A stretch of 64,000 nt of DNA from Thiomicrorhabdus cannonii (lineage in GTDB: Bacteria; Pseudomonadota; Gammaproteobacteria; Thiomicrospirales; Thiomicrospiraceae), in assembly GCF_013391695.1 (NCBI RefSeq), contig NZ_JACBGH010000001.1, positions 186,001 through 250,000 of the forward strand. The letters run 5' to 3'. The notes under the pieces were generated by a model. That model was not told where the DNA came from. It did no database searches and worked only from the letters and a program-made list of their open reading frames with translations. Within the stretch, counting starts at the first letter, position 1, and every line of letters starts with the position of its first letter. The position numbers were made by a program, and so were the translations under genes. Shown here in pieces: positions 9,409 to 18,250 of the stretch.

Positions 9409-11124
9409 ATGAAAACATCCAACCTTTTGCTCTCCACTACCCGTGAAACCCCTTCCGACGCGGTGGTTATCAGTCATCAGCTGATGATTCGTGCCGGCAT
9501 TATCCGTCCGCTGGCGGGCGGCCTTTACAACTGGCTGCCGCTGGGCGTGCGCGTGCTGCGCAAAGTGGAGGGGATTATCCGCCAGGAGATGGATCGCGCC
9601 GGCGCGCAAGAGGTGTTGATGCCGGTGGTGCAGCCGCTGGAACTGTGGGATGAATCCGGCCGTGCCGAAGACTACGGTCCGGAACTGTTGCGCTTTAAAG
9701 ACCGCCACGATCGCGATTTTGTGCTGGGACCGACGCATGAAGAGATCATTACCGATCTGGTGCGCCGCGAAATCCGCAGTTACAAGCAACTGCCGGCTAA
9801 TTTCTACCAGATCCAAACCAAATTCCGCGACGAAATCCGCCCGCGTTTCGGGGTGATGCGTTCACGTGAATTCATTATGAAAGACGCCTACTCTTTCCAT
9901 ATGGATCAGGACAGCCTGCAAGCCACCTACGATACTATGTACGATACCTACAACCGCATTTTCAGCCGCTTGGGTCTGAATTTCCGCGCGGTGCAGGCCG
10001 ATACCGGCTCCATCGGCGGTGAAGGTTCGCACGAATTCCACGTACTGGCCGATTCCGGTGAAGACGATATCGCCTTCTCGACCGAGTCGGATTACGCCGC
10101 CAACGTCGAACTGGCCAAAGCGGTCGCACCGCGCGGCGAACGTGCCGCACCGACGGCTGAATTGACCAAAGTGGCCACACCGGGCAAGCACAGCATTGAA
10201 GAAGTTTGCGACTTCCTGCAGTTGAAGAAAAAAGTCGTGGCCAAAACGCTGTTGGTCAAAGGCGCGACCGATGCCCATCCTGTGGTGGCTTTGGTGTTGC
10301 GTGGCGATCACGAACTCAACGAAATCAAAGCACAAAAACTGGAACTGGTCGCCGATCCGTTGGAAATGGCAAGCGACGAGGCCATTTTCGCTGCGGCAGG
10401 CTGCAACGCCGGCTCCATCGGCCCTGTCGGCTTGAACATTCCGGTGATTGTTGACCGTACCGCGGCCTTGATGAGCGATTTTGTCTGCGGTGCCAACGAA
10501 GACGGTTACCACTTTACCGGCGCCAACTGGGAGCGTGATGCCAAAATCACCCTGGTGGCCGACATCCGTAATGTCGTCAAGGGTGATCCAAGCCCGGACG
10601 GCAAAGGCAAACTGGAAATCCGCCGCGGTATCGAAGTCGGCCATATCTTCCAACTGGGCAACAAATATTCGGCGGCACTCAATGCCAACGTGCAAAACGA
10701 AAGCAGCCGCGCGCAGATCCTGAAAATGGGCTGCTACGGTATCGGTGTGACCCGTGTGGTCGCCGCCGCCATCGAACAGAACTACGACGACAAAGGCATT
10801 ATCTGGCCGGAATCGATCGCCCCATTCCAGGTGTGCATTGTGCCGATGCAGATGCACAAGTCGCCGCGCGTGGCCGAAGTGGCGGAACAACTTTATGCCG
10901 AACTGCAAGCCAAAGGCGTGGAGGTGCTGTTTGACGACCGTGCGGAACGCCCCGGCGTGATGTTCTCCGATATGGATTTGATTGGTATCCCGCACCGCAT
11001 CGTGATTGGCGAGCGCGGGCTGGACAACGGCATGCTGGAATACAAACACCGCCGCGACGACGCGTCACAGGATGTCGCGCAAGAAGGGTTTATCGACTTC
11101 CTGATGGCGAAGCTAAACGCCTAA
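9409..11124 (+). CDS. proS: Prolyl-tRNA synthetase, bacterial type with editing domain
   Basis: 571 residues, the usual length of the bacterial (ProS type 1) enzyme. The N-terminal class II catalytic blocks include [40 protein letters not shown] (motif 1) and [31 protein letters not shown] is motif 2. A YbaK-like INS editing domain sits in the middle (~230-400, with [14 protein letters not shown]). The motif 3 region [14 protein letters not shown] and a C-terminal anticodon-binding domain follow. It charges tRNA-Pro. It stands alone between the GGDEF-EAL gene and a strong terminator. Confidence 0.97.
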   Translation: MKTSNLLLSTTRETPSDAVVISHQLMIRAGIIRPLAGGLYNWLPLGVRVLRKVEGIIRQEMDRAGAQEVLMPVVQPLELWDESGRAEDYGPELLRFKDRHDRDFVLGPTHEEIITDLVRREIRSYKQLPANFYQIQTKFRDEIRPRFGVMRSREFIMKDAYSFHMDQDSLQATYDTMYDTYNRIFSRLGLNFRAVQADTGSIGGEGSHEFHVLADSGEDDIAFSTESDYAANVELAKAVAPRGERAAPTAELTKVATPGKHSIEEVCDFLQLKKKVVAKTLLVKGATDAHPVVALVLRGDHELNEIKAQKLELVADPLEMASDEAIFAAAGCNAGSIGPVGLNIPVIVDRTAALMSDFVCGANEDGYHFTGANWERDAKITLVADIRNVVKGDPSPDGKGKLEIRRGIEVGHIFQLGNKYSAALNANVQNESSRAQILKMGCYGIGVTRVVAAAIEQNYDDKGIIWPESIAPFQVCIVPMQMHKSPRVAEVAEQLYAELQAKGVEVLFDDRAERPGVMFSDMDLIGIPHRIVIGERGLDNGMLEYKHRRDDASQDVAQEGFIDFLMAKLNA

Positions 11125-11146
11125 AACGCGACTACCGCGTGGCAAT

Positions 11147-11188
11147 AAAAAGCGGCTGTAAATTCACTTTACGGCCGCTTTTTTATTT
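11147..11188 (+). terminator. Intrinsic terminator of proS
   Basis: AAAAGCGGC pairs with GCCGCTTTT, with inner TAAA/TTTA pairing, followed by TTTTTATTTTA. It lies 22 nt after the proS stop. Confidence 0.8.
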
Positions 11189-11205
11189 TAGGCACACTCA
11201 GGCAG

Positions 11206-11225
11206 ACCCGGCCTGTTGAGTTTTT
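11206..11225 (-). repeat. Interspersed 20-bp repeat, copy 2
   Basis: ACCCGGCCTGTTGAGTTTTT on the plus strand, the reverse complement of the consensus, contains the exact 13-mer. It lies just after the stop codon of the minus-strand MFS gene. Confidence 0.92.
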
Positions 11226-11235
11226 TTAACGCCTG

Positions 11236-12471
11236 TTAAACCTGTTTTCTCACACTGATCCATAATAGGGCCGCGACAAGCCACATCAAGCCTTGCGCCC
11301 ACGCCATCCATTGCAGGTTGGCATGCACCAGCGGTACGACCAATGCCGCCACCAATCCCGCCGTTCCCATCTGAAACAGACTCTGCACCGACGAGGCCAG
11401 ACCACGCCGGCTTGGCAGACAATCCAGCGCCACAATGCTCAACCCGGGATTCGCCAGCGCATAGCCCACCGCATAAAGCACAATCGGCCCCACCACCCAG
11501 AGCGCTTCCGGCTGCCACCCGGCCTGTTCAAACGCAATATTGGACACCACTGCAAACAAGCCCACTAACAAAGCGCCGTTTATCACCGCCTCCATACTGA
11601 AACGATTGGCCAAGCGGTGTGAAAAGAACGAACCCAGCAGGATCCCCGACACGACGGGCACAAAGAAGACCCAGAAGTCCTGCTCCTGAAGGTGCAAGTG
11701 GTCAAAAATCAGACTGGTCGAGCCGGCCACGTACACAAAAAAACCGCCGACCAACAACCCTTGCGCCATCACCAGACGCAAAAACTGCGGGTGCCGGGCA
11801 CTTTGCCAATAAGCCTTGGCAATCGCTCCCGGATGAATCGACTGCACATGCTCCGTTGCCTGGGTTTCACCGACGTGACGCCACATCATCCACCCTATCA
11901 CAATCGCATAAGCACCCAAAAAATAGAAAATCGAGCGCCAGCCGCTGTGCACTTCCAGCCAGCCACCGATAATCGGCGCGATGGCCGGTGCCGCGGTAAA
12001 CAGCATCATCACCAAGGCCATCGCCTTTTGCGCCTCCTGTTTGGGAAACACATCGCGCACCATCGCCCGGCTGGCCACCACACTGCCGGCCGCCATAACC
12101 CCTTGCAGCAGTCGCCCCCAGAAAAGCTGGTCGTAACTTTCCGCCAAGGCGCACAGCAGACTGGCCAAAAAATACCCCAGCAAGCTCCACAGAATAATGC
12201 GGCGGCGCCCCCACTTGTCGGCCATCGGCCCCCAAAAGAGCGTAGCCAATGCAAACGCCCCCAAATAAACCGCCAGTGTTTGGGTGAGCAGTTCACGTGA
12301 AGCCATCAGCTCGCGCTCAATCGCCGGAAATGATGGCAAATAGGTATCGATGCTGAAAGGCGCCAGCATGCTGATAAACGCCACAACCAAAATCAACAGG
12401 CCGGGTCGCAATGGGGAAGGGTTTGAAAATGTCACCGAGCGTCTCAAACAGATACATGGAGAGCTGTGCAC
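11236..12471 (-). CDS. MFS multidrug exporter, Bcr/CflA family
   Basis: A 411-residue 12-TM major facilitator. Family blocks are MLAPFSIDTYLPSFP in TM1, GPMADKWGRRRI (the loop 2-3 signature), GRLLQGVMAAGSVVASRAMV, RDVFPK and PIIGGWL, all typical of the Bcr/CflA drug-export subfamily. The substrate is unknown. The start is uncertain: a GTG at 12471, or a GTG at 12435 after the weak RBS-like TTTGAGAC. The 12471 start lies inside the left arm of a long palindromic element (12454-12622), and TM1 residues PGLLIL are encoded by a copy of the interspersed repeat. It is divergent from ald. Confidence 0.88.
   Translation of the reverse strand: MHSSPCICLRRSVTFSNPSPLRPGLLILVVAFISMLAPFSIDTYLPSFPAIERELMASRELLTQTLAVYLGAFALATLFWGPMADKWGRRRIILWSLLGYFLASLLCALAESYDQLFWGRLLQGVMAAGSVVASRAMVRDVFPKQEAQKAMALVMMLFTAAPAIAPIIGGWLEVHSGWRSIFYFLGAYAIVIGWMMWRHVGETQATEHVQSIHPGAIAKAYWQSARHPQFLRLVMAQGLLVGGFFVYVAGSTSLIFDHLHLQEQDFWVFFVPVVSGILLGSFFSHRLANRFSMEAVINGALLVGLFAVVSNIAFEQAGWQPEALWVVGPIVLYAVGYALANPGLSIVALDCLPSRRGLASSVQSLFQMGTAGLVAALVVPLVHANLQWMAWAQGLMWLVAALLWISVRKQV
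12389..12407 (+). repeat. Interspersed 20-bp repeat, copy 3 (inside the MFS gene)
   Basis: AAAATCAACAGGCCGGGTC carries the exact 13-mer at 12394-12406, opposite in orientation to the gene. On the gene strand it encodes RPGLLIL at the start of TM1. Confidence 0.85.
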
Positions 12472-12622
12472 GAGATAGATACACGATTAAAAAGGGCCAA
12501 AATCCGTCTGATTTTTGTTGAAAACTTGCTAATAGCTAGCTATTAGCTGCGTTTTCCGCCGCAATCAGCCAAATTTTGCTTCATTTTTTCTTCGCGCCCT
12601 ACTCGTGCAAAGCTCTCAAATG
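12454..12622. repeat. Long imperfect palindromic element (~169 bp)
   Basis: Two ~84-nt arms are inverted copies of each other: shared blocks outward from the centre are GCTAATAGC, GAAAAC, CTGATT, CAAAAT, a short A-run, TGCACGAG and AGAGCT. The centre is a perfect 20-bp palindrome, GCTAATAGCTAGCTATTAGC (12528-12547). The left arm overlaps the putative start codon of the MFS gene; the right arm ends ~110 nt before ald. It could be a MITE-like mobile palindrome, a long RNA hairpin in the MFS 5' leader, or an operator region. Confidence 0.75.
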
Positions 12623-12732
12623 GAAAAAACGTGCGCGGTTATCTCCGCCGAATGGCGATGGATTTAGTATAAACTAGATGTTGCTTTGTCTGGCGTCATT
12701 TCCCCTACCGCAACCGTGCAAGGAGGCAACAC

Positions 12733-13848
12733 GTGATCATAGGCGTGCCCAAAGAGATCAAAAACAACGAATTCCGCGTCGGTCTGATCCCCTCCAGTGT
12801 CCGCGAACTGGTCGCGCACGGCCATCGCGTCTTGGTCGAAACCCAAGCCGCGGCCGGCATCGGCCTTGACGACACCGATTATCAGCAGGCCGGTGCGACG
12901 TTGGTTGACTCCGCCGCAGAGATTTTTGCCCGCGCCGAACTGATCGTTAAAGTGAAAGAACCGCAACCCCATGAAATCGCCCTGTTGCGCCCCAACCAAG
13001 TGCTGTTCACCTACCTGCATCTGGCGGCCGATCCGCAGCAGACACAAGCGTTGCTTGACAGCCAGGCCATCTGCATCGCCTACGAAACCGTTGAAGACCC
13101 GCATGGACGCCTCCCCCTGCTTGCCCCCATGTCGGAAGTGGCCGGCAAACTCGCCGTGCAGGCCGGCGCACATTTTCTGCAAAAATCGCAAGGCGGCCGC
13201 GGCATTCTGCTGGGTGGGGCCGCGGGGGTAGCCTCCGGCAAGGTGGTCATTATCGGAGCGGGCACCGTCGGCCGCCACGCCGCACTGATGGCGGTCGGCC
13301 TGCAGGCGGATACCGTGGTGCTCGACACCAATCTGAATGCCTTGCACGCCTTGGAAGCGCAGTTCGGCAATCGCCTACAAACCCTTTATTCCAACCGCGA
13401 CAATCTCGAACAGCAACTGCTGCAGGCCGATTTGGTCATTGGCGCGGCGCTGATTCCCGGCGCCAGCGCGCCTAAACTAATTACCGCAGAACACATCCGC
13501 CACATGAAAACAGGGGCAGTGATTGTCGATGTGGCCATCGATCAGGGCGGCTGCGCCGAAACCTCGCGCCCGACCAGTCATGCCGAACCCACCTATACCG
13601 TTGATGGGGTGATCCATTACTGTGTGAGCAATATGCCCGGGGCCGTGCCGCATACGTCGGCTTATGCCCTAAACCACGCCACCCTGCCTTACATCCTGGC
13701 CCTGGCCGACAAGGGTTATCAGAAAGCCCTGCTGGAGGATCCGCATTTCAGAAAAGGCCTGAATGTCTGCTGCGGTCAACTCACCCATCCCGGCGTAGCC
13801 CAGAGCCTTGGGTTGGATTCTATCAATCCAGAAATAGTGCTCGCATAA
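12733..13848 (+). CDS. ald: Alanine dehydrogenase
   Basis: A 371-residue NAD-dependent L-alanine dehydrogenase (alanine to pyruvate and ammonia, reversible, cytoplasmic). It begins MIIGVPKEIKNNEFRVGL; the substrate region KVKEPQPHE (catalytic Lys) and TYLHLAAD are present, the Rossmann motif is VIIGAGTVGRHAA, and DVAIDQGGCAETSRPTSH and SNMPGAVPHTSA follow the family. Length is normal. The start is GTG at 12733 with AAGGAGG 7 nt upstream. Five bases separate it from the next gene, so they share a transcript. Confidence 0.95.
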   Translation: MIIGVPKEIKNNEFRVGLIPSSVRELVAHGHRVLVETQAAAGIGLDDTDYQQAGATLVDSAAEIFARAELIVKVKEPQPHEIALLRPNQVLFTYLHLAADPQQTQALLDSQAICIAYETVEDPHGRLPLLAPMSEVAGKLAVQAGAHFLQKSQGGRGILLGGAAGVASGKVVIIGAGTVGRHAALMAVGLQADTVVLDTNLNALHALEAQFGNRLQTLYSNRDNLEQQLLQADLVIGAALIPGASAPKLITAEHIRHMKTGAVIVDVAIDQGGCAETSRPTSHAEPTYTVDGVIHYCVSNMPGAVPHTSAYALNHATLPYILALADKGYQKALLEDPHFRKGLNVCCGQLTHPGVAQSLGLDSINPEIVLA

Positions 13849-13853
13849 CACCT

Positions 13854-14654
13854 ATGAAATGGCTTAAAAACCTGCTGACGCGTTATGCCCTCAAGCACCA
13901 CCCTTTAAACCATACGCAGTGGCAGAGATTAATGACCGGCTCGCCGCTGTTTAGCGACTTGAGTGCGGTCGAGAAAGCGCATCTGCGCGAACTCACCATC
14001 CTGTTTTTAGAGCGCAAACATTTTAGCGGCGCTTTGGGGTTGCCAATAGACGACACGATCAGAACCACCATTGCAGCCCAAGCCTGTCTGTTGTTGATTA
14101 ACCTGAATTTCGACTATTTTGATGACTGGTCGGACGTGGTGGTTTACCCCAGCACTTTCAAGGTCAAACGCCACCACGCCGACAAGCTGGGGATTGTTTC
14201 CGCCGAAGAACAGACTCTCGGGGGCGAAGCCTGGCTCAAAGGCCCGGTGATCATCGCCTGGGACAGTGCGGTAGCAGACATGCAGACGCCGCGTTTCGGA
14301 CACAACGTTGTCATCCACGAATTCGCGCATAAACTTGATATGCTCAACGGCAAAGCCAACGGCATGCCCCCTTTGCATGCCGATATGCCGCGCCAGGAAT
14401 GGACACAAGCCTTAAGTAACGCCTTTGAGACCTTGCAACGCCAAGTGAGCCGCGGCCACCGTACGGCAATCGATGCTTATGCGGCGACCTCGCCGGCCGA
14501 GTTTTTTGCGGTGTGCAGCGAACTGTTTTTCAGCGCCCCGCAAACACTGCACCGCGCCTTTCCCGAGGTCTACGCACAACTTGCCCTGTTTTATCGTCAG
14601 GACACGCTAAAACGCCACCCTTCTATTCGTCGACCAGATAATCCATCAGAATAA
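13854..14654 (+). CDS. mtfA: MtfA-like zinc metallopeptidase (DgsA/Mlc anti-repressor family)
   Basis: A 266-residue protein of the MtfA/DUF980 family. The zinc site is VIHEFAHKLDMLNG (HExxH plus the following D/N region), preceded by ITILFLERKHF-like and IAAQACLLLINL blocks and followed by DAYAATSPAEFFAVCSE-type residues supplying the third ligand. In E. coli MtfA binds the Mlc repressor and has peptidase activity; no Mlc gene is visible here, so the physiological role is open. It follows ald by 5 nt, and its 3' end overlaps a convergent small gene by 32 nt. Confidence 0.87.
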   Translation: MKWLKNLLTRYALKHHPLNHTQWQRLMTGSPLFSDLSAVEKAHLRELTILFLERKHFSGALGLPIDDTIRTTIAAQACLLLINLNFDYFDDWSDVVVYPSTFKVKRHHADKLGIVSAEEQTLGGEAWLKGPVIIAWDSAVADMQTPRFGHNVVIHEFAHKLDMLNGKANGMPPLHADMPRQEWTQALSNAFETLQRQVSRGHRTAIDAYAATSPAEFFAVCSELFFSAPQTLHRAFPEVYAQLALFYRQDTLKRHPSIRRPDNPSE

Positions 14655-14952
14655 TATAGAGTTTTTCCAGCACCTTGATGTTTTCCAGCGTCCGTTCATG
14701 GTCGCAATCAGGATGCTCCAGTGCATCGCGGTTCAATTGCCACAGACGTTTGCAGGTATGGATGGTCACGCGCAACTCATAAGGACTGGGATTGCCGGCT
14801 TCGGCCCAATCGGCCGGCATCATATCCTCTTCAGCCGCGACAAATTGGCAGAGATTGCCCTGCTTGGCAACAGGATATAGCACCTGACGCCCCGTAGGAC
14901 GAACAGATGAGGAGGAAGGAGGAATCGGTTTTAAACTCAAAACAGTCGCCAT
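14623..14952 (-). CDS. Hypothetical protein, 109 residues
   Basis: No family recognised. The N-terminal third is low complexity (Pro/Ser), and the C-terminal part looks like a helical bundle (residues ~60-109: VTIHTCKRLWQLNRDALEH then ENIKVLEKLYIILMDYL). No signal peptide or membrane segment is seen. The start is well supported: AGGAGCG lies 6-7 nt before the ATG. The gene runs convergently into mtfA and their 3' ends overlap by 32 nt. Confidence 0.6.
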   Translation of the reverse strand: MATVLSLKPIPPSSSSVRPTGRQVLYPVAKQGNLCQFVAAEEDMMPADWAEAGNPSPYELRVTIHTCKRLWQLNRDALEHPDCDHERTLENIKVLEKLYIILMDYLVDE

Positions 14953-15144
14953 AGTACGCTCCTATTGGCTGTGCAATACGCATGTTAAAGACCTTACCTC
15001 GCCCCCAGTATATAACCTAGTAAACAACTAGGAAATAGATATTTTTAATCACGCCATAATCTGATCGCCTTTCTTCTCGGAACGGGAATCGCCACTGCCT
15101 CCTTAAAACGTTATAATGCCCGCAACGAAACGCGGGAGGGGATT

Positions 15145-16086
15145 ATGGCTATTCAATGGTATCCGGGACACATGCATAAGGCACAGAAAGAGGTGCGCGA
15201 AATCTTCAATCAGGTGGATGTGTTCATCGAGGTGCTCGACGCCCGTATCCCTTTCAGCAGCGAAAACCCGCTGATTGCGCAAATCCGCCAGGACAAGCCG
15301 ACCATCAAAATCCTCAACAAAACCGATCTAGCCGATCCGGCGAGAACCCAAGCCTGGCAGGCCTTTCTTGAGCAGGAAAAAAGCGTCAAGACCCTGGCCT
15401 TCAACGCCCAGCAACAAGACAAACGCGAACAGATCATCAGCCTGATCAAAAAAATGGCGGCCGACAAAGCCGATACCGTCAAAACCATCCACGCGTTGAT
15501 TATCGGCATCCCCAATGTGGGCAAATCCACGCTCATCAACAATATCACCGGCCGCACCATTGCCAAAACCGGCAACGAACCGGCCGTGACCAAAAACCAG
15601 CAGCGCATCAAGCTCGAAGAGAACATCACCCTGATCGACACCCCGGGCATGCTCTGGCCGAATATCGAAAACGAGCACAGCGGCTATCGCTTGGCGATTA
15701 CCGGCGGCATCAAGGAAACCGCCTTTGAATTGCCGGACATCGCCTCCTATGCGGCGGAATTCATGCTGGCACACTACCCCGAAAACCTCAAACAGCGTTA
15801 CGGCTTGGAGGAGTTGCCGGTCAGCGACATCGAACTGCTGGAAGTCATCGGCCGCAAACGCGGCTGTCTGCGCGCCGGCGGACGGGTCGACATCGACAAG
15901 GTTTCGCGCCTGTTTGTTATGGAGTACCGCGACAACCTGTTCGGCCCGGTCACCCTGGAAACGCCGGAGATGATGCTCGAGGAACTCAAACAGGTAGAAG
16001 TGCTCCGTCTGCAAAAAGAAGAGAAGAAAAAGGCCCGCGAAGCCGACAAAGCGGCCAGAAAAGCGCGCCGCAAGCGCAATAGCTAG
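15145..16086 (+). CDS. ylqF: Ribosome biogenesis GTPase YlqF/RbgA
   Basis: A 313-residue circularly permuted GTPase. It opens with IQWYPGHMHKAQKEV and VLDARIPFSS; the G4 motif NKTDLAD comes before G1 GIPNVGKST and G3 DTPGM, the order diagnostic of the YlqF/YawG class. In Bacillus, RbgA completes the large ribosomal subunit. The tail is strongly basic (KKKAREADKAARKARRKR), consistent with rRNA contact. The start has GGGAGGGG close upstream. No operon partner; a repeat copy follows the stop codon by 30 nt. Confidence 0.94.
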   Translation: MAIQWYPGHMHKAQKEVREIFNQVDVFIEVLDARIPFSSENPLIAQIRQDKPTIKILNKTDLADPARTQAWQAFLEQEKSVKTLAFNAQQQDKREQIISLIKKMAADKADTVKTIHALIIGIPNVGKSTLINNITGRTIAKTGNEPAVTKNQQRIKLEENITLIDTPGMLWPNIENEHSGYRLAITGGIKETAFELPDIASYAAEFMLAHYPENLKQRYGLEELPVSDIELLEVIGRKRGCLRAGGRVDIDKVSRLFVMEYRDNLFGPVTLETPEMMLEELKQVEVLRLQKEEKKKAREADKAARKARRKRNS

Positions 16087-16116
16087 GTTTCGCCAAAAAG
16101 CCCAAACGCGTTTTAA

Positions 16117-16136
16117 AAAACTCAACAGGCCGGGTA
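16117..16136 (+). repeat. Interspersed 20-bp repeat, copy 4
   Basis: An exact consensus copy 30 nt after the ylqF stop. It is preceded by AAACGCGTTTTA, which also precedes the copy at 31241 (read on its own strand), so the conserved unit may be longer than 20 bp. Confidence 0.95.
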
Positions 16137-16256
16137 TCCAGCGCATTTGAGATAAATCAAATTTAGTGACGTAATCCGGCCCTTTTCACAGTTTTGCCAT
16201 AATCCTCGCGAATTGGGCGTGCTAAGATGACTGCAAAATCTCACGGGAGTTCAGTC

Positions 16257-17552
16257 ATGCCCTCACACCCTTCTCCTGCCTCCTCTGCAGCTTCTTCTGC
16301 CAGTTTGGACCAGGCCTTTAAAACCCAGATTCTCACCGATTCGCCCACGCGTTCACGCCGCGGCTGGATATGGCCGCTGGTGTTACTGCTGATCGTATCG
16401 GCTGCGGGCATCGCCTGGTGGTTCTCCCAAAAACAGAGCAGCGGCAACTACCAGTACATTACCGAACCTGCCGATATTGCCGACCTCACCATCAAGGTCA
16501 CCGCCACCGGCACCTTGCAACCGCTCGACCAGATCGACATCAGCTCGGAAACCTCCGGCACCGTCAAAGCGGTTATGGTGGAAGAAAACGATCACGTCAA
16601 ACAGGGTCAGGTTCTGCTCAAACTCGACACCACTACATTGGAAGCGCAGGTCCGGCAAACACAGGCCAATATCCAAGTCACCCAGGCGCAAATCCGCCAG
16701 GCCGAAATCGCTACTGAAGAAGCGCTGGCAACCTATCGCCGCAAACAAACGTTACAACCGCAAAACTTCATTTCCGCCGAGGAACTCAACGCCGCCAAAG
16801 CGGCTTATGAAAAGGCGCAGGCCAACCTGCAATCGGCCCGAGCCCAACTGTTGCAGGTGCAGGCCACCCTCGCCCTGCATCAGGATCAACTCCGCAAAGC
16901 CACCATCATATCGCCATTTGACGGAGTGGTTCTGTCACGCCAGATCGACCCCGGGCAAACCGTCGCCGCCTCCCTGCAAGCACCGGTTTTGTTCACTCTG
17001 GCGCGCGACCTGACCCAAATGGAACTGTTACTGGATATCGACGAAGCCGACATCAGCAGCGTCAAGACCGGCCAAAAGGCGGCCTTTTCGGTAGACGCTT
17101 ACGGCGATCTTCATTTTCCCGCTGTCATCACCAAAGTGCATCTGGCACCGCAAACAGTCGACGGGGTCGTCACCTATCAGGCCCGCCTTAAAGTCGACAA
17201 TCCGGACGGCAAACTGCTGCCCGGCATGACCTCTACCGCCGACGTCATCGTTGCCCAGATTCCGCAAACGTTGCTGGTCCCCAACAGTGCCCTGCGCTTT
17301 GAACCTCCGGCCACTCAGGACAGCAGCAGCCGCAGTCTGGTGAGTCAGTTATTGCCACGCCGCCCGCCGGAAGCGAAGAAAAACAATAAATCGGCCAACG
17401 GCAGCCAGCGGGTTTGGGTACTGCAAAACGGCCAGCCTGTCGCCATACCAGTCAAAACCGGCGTCAGTGACGGCCTGCGCACCCAAATCCTCTCCGGCCT
17501 CGAGGCGGGGCAAAACGTGATTGTCGATACCTTGCAGGGTAATCAACCATGA
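16257..17552 (+). CDS. macA: MacA-like periplasmic adaptor (HlyD/RND family)
   Basis: A 431-residue membrane-fusion protein. A Ser/Pro-rich cytoplasmic start (~35 residues) leads to one TM segment (WPLVLLLIVSAAGIAWW), a barrel-sandwich domain (TATGTLQPLDQIDISSETSG), an alpha-hairpin (~110-180) and beta-barrel domains ending near GLEAGQNVIVD. It would join the inner-membrane ABC exporter next door to an outer-membrane channel. The start at 16257 has GGGAG upstream; the ATG 30 nt earlier has none. The stop overlaps the next ATG (ATGA). No TolC gene is in this operon. Confidence 0.88.
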   Translation: MPSHPSPASSAASSASLDQAFKTQILTDSPTRSRRGWIWPLVLLLIVSAAGIAWWFSQKQSSGNYQYITEPADIADLTIKVTATGTLQPLDQIDISSETSGTVKAVMVEENDHVKQGQVLLKLDTTTLEAQVRQTQANIQVTQAQIRQAEIATEEALATYRRKQTLQPQNFISAEELNAAKAAYEKAQANLQSARAQLLQVQATLALHQDQLRKATIISPFDGVVLSRQIDPGQTVAASLQAPVLFTLARDLTQMELLLDIDEADISSVKTGQKAAFSVDAYGDLHFPAVITKVHLAPQTVDGVVTYQARLKVDNPDGKLLPGMTSTADVIVAQIPQTLLVPNSALRFEPPATQDSSSRSLVSQLLPRRPPEAKKNNKSANGSQRVWVLQNGQPVAIPVKTGVSDGLRTQILSGLEAGQNVIVDTLQGNQP

Positions 17553-18250
17553 GTCAGCCGCTACTGGCATTGCAAGAGGTATGCAAGGTCTACGGCCAGG
17601 GCGCCGCGCAGACCCCGGTGCTGAACCACATCGACCTGCAGATTGCCCAAGGCGAATTTGTCGCGATCATGGGCCACTCCGGCTCCGGAAAATCGACCAC
17701 GCTGAACATTCTCGGCTGCCTGGATACGCCGACTTCCGGCACCTACCTGTTTGACGGCATGCATGTCGAACAGATGAGCACCCAGCAGCGCGCACTGCTG
17801 CGGCGTTTTTACATCGGCTTTGTATTTCAGGGCTTCAATCTGCTCAATCGCACCTCCGCCCTTGAAAACGTCGAGTTGCCGCTGATTTATCGGGGATTGT
17901 CGCGTGAGCAGCGTCAGCAACTCGCCATGGACGCCTTAAAGGCTGTCGGATTGGAGGATTACGCCCATCACACGCCCGGCGAACTCTCCGGCGGACAGCA
18001 GCAGCGTGTTGCCATTGCCCGCGCCATTGTGACACAGCCCAAGGTACTCATGGCAGACGAACCCACCGGTAACCTGGATACACAGCGTTCCCACGAAATC
18101 ATGCAGATTCTGCAAAGCCTCAACCAGGAACAAGGCATCACCATCGTGATGGTCACCCATGAAGAGGAGATGGCTGCCTATGCGCATCGGCGCATTCTTT
18201 TCAAAGACGGGCAAATTGAATCGCCCGAGCTCCCGCCGGAGGCCGTATGA
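17549..18250 (+). CDS. ABC transporter ATPase, MacB/LolD type
   Basis: A 233-residue ATP-binding subunit. Walker A is GHSGSGKST (about 42-50), the Q-loop is GFVFQGFNLL, the signature is LSGGQQQR, Walker B is VLMADEPTGNLD and the H-loop is VTHEEE. The sequence style is that of the MacB/LolD/FtsE group, which drives mechanotransmission transporters. It is coupled by ATGA overlaps to the adaptor gene before it and the permease gene after it. In E. coli MacB the ATPase and permease are one chain; here they are separate. Confidence 0.92.
   Translation: MSQPLLALQEVCKVYGQGAAQTPVLNHIDLQIAQGEFVAIMGHSGSGKSTTLNILGCLDTPTSGTYLFDGMHVEQMSTQQRALLRRFYIGFVFQGFNLLNRTSALENVELPLIYRGLSREQRQQLAMDALKAVGLEDYAHHTPGELSGGQQQRVAIARAIVTQPKVLMADEPTGNLDTQRSHEIMQILQSLNQEQGITIVMVTHEEEMAAYAHRRILFKDGQIESPELPPEAV

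Noticed and set aside
9862-11049. 395-codon minus-strand ORF
   Set aside because: Antisense shadow of proS with no family resemblance.
11517-11530. ACCCGGCCTGTTCA inside the MFS gene
   Set aside because: Twelve bases match but the AGTTTT part is missing; too short to separate from chance coding of EQAGW.
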